Below are positions 8,539 through 15,211 of a stretch of 64,000 nucleotides of DNA, in pieces. Position numbers and translations under genes: made by a program. This DNA is from Cyclobacteriaceae bacterium (GTDB lineage Bacteria; Bacteroidota; Bacteroidia; Cytophagales; Cyclobacteriaceae): assembly GCA_026003355.1 (NCBI GenBank), contig BPHC01000009.1:1-64000 (forward strand), written 5' to 3'. Within the stretch, counting starts at the first letter, position 1. Each line of letters opens with the position of its first letter. The notes under the pieces were generated by a model. The model was not told where the DNA came from. It did no database searches and was given only the letters and a program-made list of their open reading frames with translations.

Positions 8539-11262
8539 TTATTTTTTCTTATTCATCGCTTCTTTCAGTTTCAATCCTAGTTCACCAAGTTCCTTGCCTG
8601 TTTTGGTCGTTGCTTGCTGATTTGACTGTTTCTTGTAAAGTATGCCGATAAACCACTCTTGTTTATTTTTGAATTGTGAATGGAAATTCTTTGGTGCACA
8701 ATTCAAAACATAGTCGCATATCTTAATCGCAAAATCTATTTTTTGAATTCTTACAAGAACTTCTAAAAAACTATATAAGCCTGCTATTACATTTTGCCTT
8801 GCACCTGACGAAATATCTTCAAGTTTTTTAGGCATTACAGCATTGTAGAGTATAATACCTTGTTTATCGTGTATGTCTTTACATTCCTGTTTTTGTTTCT
8901 CACGGACAGTATTAAACTCAGAAATACCAATTTCATTGTAGTTTCGTTTCTCTTTCAAGTCTTGCCAGTCCGAAATTACAATGATTGAACGATATTGAAG
9001 AAGCATACCTGCGATTTCTAAATCTATATCTTCATTGAAATTGAAGCCTGATGAAGCATAGGCAAGCAAACTCGCAATTGCTTTTTCTTTTTGTTCTCTC
9101 GATCCGTTTGCCCAATAGTAGGTCGCCCACATCTTAGTAAATGTTGCATAGTACGACTTCTCTTTTGAGCCTTTTGCAGCATTTTTATTGAAATGATAGC
9201 TGTAGTCGTCCAAGTATTTAAGTGCAAGTTCTTTTTTTCCCCTATCAACAAGATATGCCGCTAAGTTTAAAATCGCAGGTAGTTTGACTTCTATCGGACT
9301 ACTTGCTCTATTGATAATTTGCTTATAACTGTCTATTACTTCAATTTCATTTTTAGCTAAACGGTTTGCGTTAGCTGTAAGTAACAAAGAATGTTCAACG
9401 TCTAAGGTCTTATCTCTATTCACTTGATTTCGCCTGCTGACACAATTGCCCTTGAAAACACTTGGTCGTTTCTCAAAATAATCGGTCATTATTTGAAATA
9501 TCTCTTTTGAGTATATCTCAAAAAACTTACGTTCATCATCTATTTTAAGAATTTTAAGTTTTACAAGCTCATTAACTGCTGAATTGAATGTGTCAATTTC
9601 GTGTTCAAGATTTAAAATATATTGAGCCTTTTCAATTACATTACTTAGGTCATCTTGGGTTACTAAAAGGCTAAGAACTACGAAAAGGTCCTTGGCTTTG
9701 GGCGATAAATAGTCATAAATTCTACCAAATAAGAAACTGATAGCTGTATCTCCTTCTTTGATTTTGAAGTTTAACGCATCATCTAAGCCACGTTGCCCAA
9801 GTACAAAAGCAAATTGAAAAATAAACAAAGGTCTTCCGCTTGTAATCTCAAAAACCTTATGGCTTTTTTCAGGGCTTTCTAATTGACGTTTAATTACTTC
9901 TTCATTTCCAAGTTCTTCATTTTTAATGACTTCCAACAAGAATTTTACAGTTTCTTGTTCTGTGAGTTCATTGGTTTGAAACTCTTGCCCAATATTAATA
10001 TTTGCGGCACGTGTTGTGATAATCACCTTGTGGTGATTTGTATTGAGTTCCGAGATAAACTCTTCTATTTTGTCTTTTTCTTCTTTCGGAAAAGTCTCAA
10101 AGTCATCAATTACTATAAAGATTTTCTTTTCATTAATTTGGATAATTTGCTTGGGGTCATCGCTTTCAATGTTGAAAAGAACTTTATTTACTCCTTTTAT
10201 CAAGTCTGCAAAGGTTGCAATTCTATCGTTAATTTCTTCAATTTTACCTGTGTAATAGTCGTATCGTCTATCTTTTGCAGATAGAAATACAATGTAATCA
10301 AAAACCTTTCTTTCATCATTGGCTAAATCTTCGCAAAGGCTTTGGATTGTCGCTGTTTTGCCAACTCCCCCGTGTCCCCAAACTGTGGCACAAACAGAAG
10401 CATTGTTTTTGATGAGAAATGTTTTTAATTTTCCTTTAATGCCTATATCAATATACTTACGGTAGTTATTTTCGTAAATATTGCGAATTGTGCCATTATG
10501 ACTTTTTATTTTTACTCCGTCATTTGTAACATCTAATTCGCATAATTCGTCCCACTCTTTGAAGTAAATACCTGTGTCAAGCAAACGGTTGTACTTTACT
10601 TTTCCAAGAAGTTTTTCATCAATGCTATTGAAAAAGTAAAGTTCTTTTCCGTAAGATGTAATTTCAATAAAAGGGGATAGTCTGAAATATGTATTCAATC
10701 CTGTGCATGCGTACAAACTACCTAACTCAAAAGTGCCAATCGTCTTTGGGCAACTCCAAGGGACGTAACTTGCTCCGTCACTTTTGTATAAAATACCTTT
10801 ATAGGTCGTATTTTCAGCATTGGTTACATGTACCAAATCTACACTATCTTTCAGTATTGGTAAATCCGCTACCAAAACAAAGTCGTAAAGCTCTTGTAAA
10901 GCTGAAAGTAGCTTTTCAGGAGCATCTTCATAAACAAAACCGTGTCCAAGTAATTCATTCCTAACAGATGGATACATGTCTAAGGCTTGGCTTAATTTAC
11001 TCTTTTTGAAAATTTCTTTGTCTGTGTCAAGTTTTCGGCAAATACCAACTATACTACCGATTGTAGGTTTGATAACTGATTGAAAGACAAACTCTTTATC
11101 TTCGTAGTCAAGTTTGTCTAAATTCTTATTCCAAAGGTAAGCCAACAAGTAAACCAACACATATTCAAACCTTGCCTGAAAGTGCTGTTTTAAGGCGTTT
11201 TTGTCGCCCATAGTCTGTAAGAAATCTATTCGTTGGTCAATCTGTTTTCTGATGTAATCCAT
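8539..11262 (-). CDS. STAND NTPase with N-terminal HEPN-like region, probable defence protein
   Basis: The 907-residue protein begins with a helical region holding RNELLGH (R101-H107), a match to the Rx4-6H motif of HEPN ribonucleases. Residues about 285-520 are a STAND/NB-ARC-type NTPase with Walker A GHGGVGKT (296-303), Walker B KIFIVIDDFE (380-389) and a sensor-like IITTRA. A winged-helix-like part and a helical, TPR-like C-terminal half (about 600-890) follow and would be the ligand-sensing region. This layout matches Avs/NLR-like antiphage proteins, where target sensing triggers the effector end. It is the only gene of its cassette, flanked by sites B and C. Enzyme activity is inferred from a short motif only. 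Confidence 0.7.
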   Translation of the reverse strand: MDYIRKQIDQRIDFLQTMGDKNALKQHFQARFEYVLVYLLAYLWNKNLDKLDYEDKEFVFQSVIKPTIGSIVGICRKLDTDKEIFKKSKLSQALDMYPSVRNELLGHGFVYEDAPEKLLSALQELYDFVLVADLPILKDSVDLVHVTNAENTTYKGILYKSDGASYVPWSCPKTIGTFELGSLYACTGLNTYFRLSPFIEITSYGKELYFFNSIDEKLLGKVKYNRLLDTGIYFKEWDELCELDVTNDGVKIKSHNGTIRNIYENNYRKYIDIGIKGKLKTFLIKNNASVCATVWGHGGVGKTATIQSLCEDLANDERKVFDYIVFLSAKDRRYDYYTGKIEEINDRIATFADLIKGVNKVLFNIESDDPKQIIQINEKKIFIVIDDFETFPKEEKDKIEEFISELNTNHHKVIITTRAANINIGQEFQTNELTEQETVKFLLEVIKNEELGNEEVIKRQLESPEKSHKVFEITSGRPLFIFQFAFVLGQRGLDDALNFKIKEGDTAISFLFGRIYDYLSPKAKDLFVVLSLLVTQDDLSNVIEKAQYILNLEHEIDTFNSAVNELVKLKILKIDDERKFFEIYSKEIFQIMTDYFEKRPSVFKGNCVSRRNQVNRDKTLDVEHSLLLTANANRLAKNEIEVIDSYKQIINRASSPIEVKLPAILNLAAYLVDRGKKELALKYLDDYSYHFNKNAAKGSKEKSYYATFTKMWATYYWANGSREQKEKAIASLLAYASSGFNFNEDIDLEIAGMLLQYRSIIVISDWQDLKEKRNYNEIGISEFNTVREKQKQECKDIHDKQGIILYNAVMPKKLEDISSGARQNVIAGLYSFLEVLVRIQKIDFAIKICDYVLNCAPKNFHSQFKNKQEWFIGILYKKQSNQQATTKTGKELGELGLKLKEAMNKKK

Positions 11263-11291
11263 TAGTCATTTGTTTTTCGGTTTCCACAATA

Positions 11292-11465
11292 GCCCACAAC
11301 GTTTGGGTTTGTGACGGCTTGCGGATAGGAGGGCTTGCTAAATGAGGAACGAATGGCAAGCCCGACCAGGTTGCAAACAGTCAACCGATACGAAACTAAG
11401 TAAAGAAGCGAAAACTTCATAGCCACACATCACCCGCAAGCTGGCACAAACCTGTTGTTAGCGCC
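11292..11465. repeat. attC-like site C
   Basis: The left core is GCCCAC-AAC (11292-11300) and the right core is GTT (11457-11459) followed by AGCGCC (11460-11465). The arms pair well: ACAACGTTTGGGTTTGTGAC plus GGCTTGCGG at 11296-11324 against CCGCAAGC, TGGCACAAA and CCTGTTGTT at 11434-11459. A long unpaired centre of about 105 bases separates them. The left edge complements the right edge of site B, extended to 11 of 12 bases, and the right edge complements the left edge of site D over 13 of 14 bases. Confidence 0.75.
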
Positions 11466-11890
11466 AGTACGCGTCCACCGGTTTATTTGATTTGGACTCT
11501 GCAAAGAGTCCACCGAAAATTAGTTTTGGACGCGTCTGGCTCCATATTTAAACGTTGTCGGGCAGGCCGGTCTATGTCGGTGAATGGTCTGAAAATTTTT
11601 TTACGGTCGATTTTTCAAAATATCCTTCGCCAAACCGAAAAAAAATTCGCGCTTCGCGCGATCCACTTGTCTACGGTGGGGGGGGATTTGTCCGTGCGTG
11701 TCGCGCGCGGTACGGAAGTTAATTTTTAAGTCCTTACAATTATGAGTCCGAAACTTTTGCGCGTGTCCGAGTACACTGAACTACTTTGAAAGTCTAAGTA
11801 AGAAGTTGCGTTGTTGTCAGCGATAACGAGTCGGCAAACTTTAGTCAGTTGCAGTCTGCGGACATGTCTTTATTTTTTTGTCCGCGTATT
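11466..11890. other. Cassette segment without convincing gene, highly structured
   Basis: The 425 bases between sites C and D hold no ORF with protein-like composition. They contain a 7-bp hairpin GGACTCT/AGAGTCC near 11496-11515 lying inside a larger pair: ACGCGTCC at 11470-11477 and GGACGCGT at 11529-11536. A second stem, GCGGACA/TGTCCGC, lies near 11857-11886. GC-rich blocks such as GCGCTTCGCGCG give further folding potential. The segment may encode a structured RNA, or be a promoter-bearing or empty cassette. Nothing more can be supported. Confidence 0.45.
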
Positions 11891-12026
11891 GGCGCTAACG
11901 TGCTGAGTATAACCGAAGGTGGGATTAAAAGTGCTAAACCCTGACTTACCTACAAAAGTAAATTAGAAGCATAATAACTGAATGTTGGAAATACACCCCA
12001 CTTTTGGTTATACTTTGTTAGGTGTA
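11891..12026. repeat. attC-like site D
   Basis: The left core is GGCGCT-AAC (11891-11899) and the right core is GTT (12017-12019) followed by AGGTGTA (12020-12026). GTTAGGT at the right core fits the GTTRRRY consensus of integron attC sites exactly. The arms pair through AGTATAACCGAAGGTGGG at 11906-11923 and CCCCACTTTTGGTTATACT at 11997-12015. The left edge complements the right edge of C, and the right edge complements TACACCT at 12219-12225 next to AAC. Confidence 0.75.
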
Positions 12027-12043
12027 TGTAAATTTTACGGATA

Positions 12044-12208
12044 ATGAAACCGAAAACAAAATTTAAGTGGTATTACTGTTTAGTATTGGGACTTGCGACC
12101 ATTGTTGATGGGTTAACTATGACACTAACTCTTGGATATTTCACAACTAATTTAAGTTTGAAATATGCTTTGTGGGGAGCAAGTCGGAAGATTTATAGGA
12201 AAGGTTAG
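12044..12208 (+). CDS. Small membrane protein, 54 residues, cassette-borne
   Basis: ATG at 12044 to TAG at 12206-12208 gives 54 residues (MKPKTKFKWYYCLVLGLATI...). It has a basic N-terminus, one or two hydrophobic stretches (about 11-23 and 28-36) and a basic C-terminus (ASRKIYRKG). It fills its cassette almost completely: the start is 18 bases inside the right end of site D and the stop is 11 bases before the next core, typical of cassette genes. Unlike the other cassette genes it points right, toward the recombinase. No family is recognised. A small toxin-like or membrane-active peptide is possible but only a guess. Confidence 0.5.
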   Translation: MKPKTKFKWYYCLVLGLATIVDGLTMTLTLGYFTTNLSLKYALWGASRKIYRKG

Positions 12209-12218
12209 TAAAATTTAT

Positions 12219-12274
12219 TACACCTAACACCCGAATATACGCAATATATCTTTTTTCTGTATATTATGGCGTGA
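12219..12274. repeat. attI-like or terminal attC-like site beside the recombinase
   Basis: TACACCT-AAC at 12219-12228 forms the array-side core, complementary to the right end of D. It is followed by AATATACG (12234-12241) and TGTATATT (12258-12265), which form a short stem, then a degenerate outer part (GGCGTGATAAC) without a clear GTT core. Read leftward from the recombinase, the site ends in GTGTTAGGTG, a simple G/TT exchange core as in attI sites. ATGGCGTGA is directly repeated at 12266-12274 and 12305-12313, reminiscent of the accessory direct repeats of attI1. The assignment is structural inference. Confidence 0.5.
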
Positions 12275-13161
12275 TAACTCCAAAATATTCCAATATTATG
12301 CAATATGGCGTGAAGCAGAAAATTCTAGAGGATTTTACGAATCTTTTGCAAATTAAACGTTATGCCCCTTCTTCCATTCGTTCATACAAAAATGCCTTAT
12401 CTCAATTTTTAGATGCTTTCCCCAATAAACACCCGGAAAATATTTCCATCCAGGAAATTGAAAGTTTTTTACATGCCAAAATTGCACAAAACAACATATC
12501 TGCTTCTTACCAAAAAAATTTAATTGCAGCTATTTTATTTCTCTACAATGACATGTGGCGCAAAAAGTATCAACTCAAACACCTTTATCCCGATCGCATG
12601 CAACTCAAATTACCTCTTGTATTATCCACAGAAGAAGTTCAAAAAATTATACAATCCTGTAATAACATAAAACACAAAGCCATATTGGCAACTATTTACA
12701 GCGCAGGTTTAAGATTGTCAGAATGCTTAAATCTTACTATTAAAGATATTGACTCACAACGAATGCTCATAAAAATCACACAATCAAAGGGCAATAAAGA
12801 CCGGCTTGTCCCTTTATCAAAAAACTTATTGCATTTGCTCAGAAATTATTGGAAAATATACAAAACAAAACATTATTTGTTCGAAGGGCAAAAAGGAGGA
12901 AAATACTCTTCACGAAGTGTTCAAAACATTTTTAAAAGTGCTTTGAAAAAGGCAAATATTCGAAAAGAGGGTACCGTGCATTCATTGCGACATTCTTATG
13001 CCACACATTTATTAGAATGCGGTACAGATATACGCATTATTCAGGTATTGTTAGGTCATAAAAATATAAAAACCACCCAAATTTATACTCAGGTAAGTAA
13101 TTCTGCTATACAAAAACTCCATATTCCGTTAGATGATTTGCATATTTTGGTATCTCCGTAA
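12271..13161 (+). CDS. Tyrosine recombinase, XerCD-like, no IntI insertion
   Basis: The 296-residue protein has an N-terminal SAM-like core-binding domain (about 15-100) and a catalytic domain (about 115-285). All catalytic residues are visible: Arg in SAGLRLSE, Lys in TQSKGNKDR, HSLRH (H-x-x-R), LGHKN and the Tyr in TTQIYTQV. Between the Lys motif and HSLRH there are only about 55 residues, so the extra helix block that defines integron integrases is missing. The annotated start is GTG at 12271; ATG at 12298 (MQYGVKQK) is a good alternative and would leave the attI-like repeats outside the gene. It points away from the cassette array, as intI genes do. It may catalyse cassette movement or be an unrelated Xer-type enzyme. 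Confidence 0.85.
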   Translation: MITPKYSNIMQYGVKQKILEDFTNLLQIKRYAPSSIRSYKNALSQFLDAFPNKHPENISIQEIESFLHAKIAQNNISASYQKNLIAAILFLYNDMWRKKYQLKHLYPDRMQLKLPLVLSTEEVQKIIQSCNNIKHKAILATIYSAGLRLSECLNLTIKDIDSQRMLIKITQSKGNKDRLVPLSKNLLHLLRNYWKIYKTKHYLFEGQKGGKYSSRSVQNIFKSALKKANIRKEGTVHSLRHSYATHLLECGTDIRIIQVLLGHKNIKTTQIYTQVSNSAIQKLHIPLDDLHILVSP

Positions 13162-13276
13162 TGGTATAGCCCCCCAACAACACCTCAGTTAATGGTTATT
13201 TTGTTCAACAACAATTACCCTTACGTTTTTAAGTGTGTATTTCGTTAAAAGTTTTAAAGATTGCGCCCACACATAA

Positions 13277-14161
13277 AGTACCCCACAGCAAGTAAATGAA
13301 TACGGCAACACGATTCGTCTGCGCTACCTGAGCAATCATACCCATTACAGTCATACCGACCCGGATGCTAAAATCAGCACCAAGCCCGGCAAGCCTCCTC
13401 AACTCAACTATGCCGGACAAATAGCGGTGGATGACACCCACCAAGTAATCACAGGCGCTTGTGCAAGCAATGAGGCGACAAAAGATTCAGAGAATTTGCC
13501 GGAGATATTATCACAAACACAAACCAACTTAGAACAAATAGGATTAGAGATAGAAGAACTAACAGCCGATGCGGGTTACAGCAGCGGCACGGCATTAAAG
13601 TATTGCGAAGAACATAACATAGATGCCTATATCCCCAATCATGGACAATACAAAGCGGAGCGAGAAGGATTTATATACGATGCAACACATAATCACTATG
13701 CCTGTGTAAAAGAAGGAGGCAACAGAGCGATACTAAGTTATAAGGGAATAAAAACCGATAGCAAAGGCTATGCAAAGAAGAGCTACCGAAGCAGCGAGAG
13801 CGATTGCGGAAAATGTCCATTGCGAGAAGCTTGTTGTGGCAGCAAGACCAAGTTTAAGAAGATAGAAGACAGCATAGACAAACCCTATTACGACCGCATG
13901 CACCAAAAGCTGACTAACAATCCAAGCTTTGCAAAAAAGATGAGTAAAATAAGGAGCAAGACCATAGAGCCGGTATTAGGCACCTTGATAAACTTTTTAA
14001 TTCTGCGCAGGGTAAACACCCGAGGCATGTCACAAGCCAACAAGCATGTACTAATGGTGGCATTAACGATTCAAGCCCCAATAAAATCTTTCTATATCGG
14101 GTTGAGGTACCCCGGGTACTCTCGTACGGCTGCCAGCAAGCCCGCATTATACGGAAACTGA
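13277..14161 (+). pseudogene. IS1182-like transposase remnant, 5' truncated
   Basis: The frame is open from 13277 to the stop at 14161. It shows the C-terminal part of an IS1182/IS4-type DDE transposase: HYSHTDPDAKISTKPGKPP, then GQIAVDDTHQVITG, ELTADAGYSSG (second catalytic Asp) and a cysteine-rich DCGKCPLREACCG insert. The N-terminal part with its start and DNA-binding region is absent. The last 20 or so residues (IGLRYPGYSRTAAS...) look like read-through into flanking DNA, so the 3' end of the element is probably near 14095. No terminal inverted repeats were recognised. The fragment marks the border between the AT-rich array and the GC-richer core. Confidence 0.8.
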
Positions 14162-14246
14162 ATGGCCACGCACCTCAACCTCATGCCCCGGTGTTCAACC
14201 GGCTTATGAACCACCACTTCCTATGTTTAGTGATGCGACAGGGGGG

Positions 14247-14972
14247 TCAGTAAGCCCGGTCAACCGTGCCTGACCCGAATACTTTTTTAACCGTGTTTTT
14301 GGTATTGCCTTTGTGCTTCACCGATCCGCTGCCGGCCACCACAGCCTCAAGGTTGTCGGTAACGTTTACTTCGGCAACCCCCGAACCGCTTACTTTAACC
14401 CGGGCTTTTTCTACCGGGCAGTTAAAGGCATTCAGGCTGCCGCTACCGCTGAGAGAAGCTTCCAATGAGGTAGCATATCCTTTTACGGCCAGTTTTCCTG
14501 AGCCGCTCACTTCGGCCTTAACCACATCGCCTTTAATATCCAGGTCCATGCTGCCGCTGCCGCTCAGCGAAAGGTTAAGCAGGGAAGAGGCCAATGAATT
14601 TTCGGAGATAACTTTACCGGCCCCGTTTACCTGTATTTCGTCCAGATTTTTTACGCTTACGTATACTTTCATGGTTGGATTGAGCTTAATATCGTCAATC
14701 TTGGCCCAGATGCTTTTATTCGGGTCATCGGGTTTGCGTTCCAGGTTAATCATCAGTACGCCATTTTCTACTGAAATTTTAGTAAGGTTATAAATTTCTG
14801 TAAGTGCCTCTACGGTTACTTCCTGCTTGTTGGTTTGCTTGAGGTACACCGTATAATTGGAATTGTTGTAAATGGCACGGAAGTCGGGCAGTTCGAGGGT
14901 TTTTTTGGTTACCTGTGCCGTGGCGGTTACTGCAACAACACAGGAAATAACAAGAATGGCAAGTCTTTTCAT
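14247..14972 (-). CDS. GIN-domain (DUF2807) exported protein
   Basis: The 241-residue protein starts at ATG 14972 with a signal peptide (MKRLAILVISCVVAVTATAQ). The rest is a beta-helix-like repeat domain rich in SGSGSMDLDIKG, SGSGKLAVKG, SGSGSLNAF and SGSGVAEVNV turns, the hallmark of DUF2807 (head-GIN). These proteins are common in Bacteroidota and are exported; their role is unknown but often linked to adhesion or envelope surface. A longer frame upstream to 15029 lacks a signal sequence and is not preferred. Confidence 0.85.
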   Translation of the reverse strand: MKRLAILVISCVVAVTATAQVTKKTLELPDFRAIYNNSNYTVYLKQTNKQEVTVEALTEIYNLTKISVENGVLMINLERKPDDPNKSIWAKIDDIKLNPTMKVYVSVKNLDEIQVNGAGKVISENSLASSLLNLSLSGSGSMDLDIKGDVVKAEVSGSGKLAVKGYATSLEASLSGSGSLNAFNCPVEKARVKVSGSGVAEVNVTDNLEAVVAGSGSVKHKGNTKNTVKKVFGSGTVDRAY

Positions 14973-15049
14973 AATGGTAGGTTTAACGGCAGCTAAAATA
15001 ATACTTCTGTCGGTTTCTTGGTGCACCATCTGCCGGGCAACCGGCCCTG

Positions 15050-15157
15050 CTAACGGTTTTTTTTCCGAAAAATGGCCCTGTAAATAACCATATACGCCAC
15101 TATTCCAATAATAAGCACAATTAATACTTCGGGGGTTATTTGTTTTACGGCATGCAT
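15050..15157 (-). CDS. Single-pass membrane microprotein, 35 residues
   Basis: ATG at 15157 to TAG at 15050 encodes 35 residues with one long hydrophobic helix (VLIVLIIGIVAYMVIY, residues 11-26) and a basic end (FRKKNR), so the C-terminus is probably cytoplasmic. It lies in an otherwise empty gap between the GIN gene and the HHH-barrel gene, on the same strand. No family is recognised. Coding is supported only by composition and topology. Confidence 0.35.
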   Translation of the reverse strand: MHAVKQITPEVLIVLIIGIVAYMVIYRAIFRKKNR

Positions 15158-15211
15158 AATCGGGGTATAATTGGTTGTAAAGATGCCATATGTTTTTACA
15201 TTATGGTAATT

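Noticed and set aside
11487..11729. 80-residue open frame in the segment between sites C and D
   Set aside because: Its composition follows GC-rich palindromes, it has no domain, and it overlaps inverted repeats of the cassette end; treated as chance.
12271..13161. Naming the recombinase intI
   Set aside because: The IntI-specific insertion between the Lys motif and H-x-x-R is absent, so the name is not supported despite the position.
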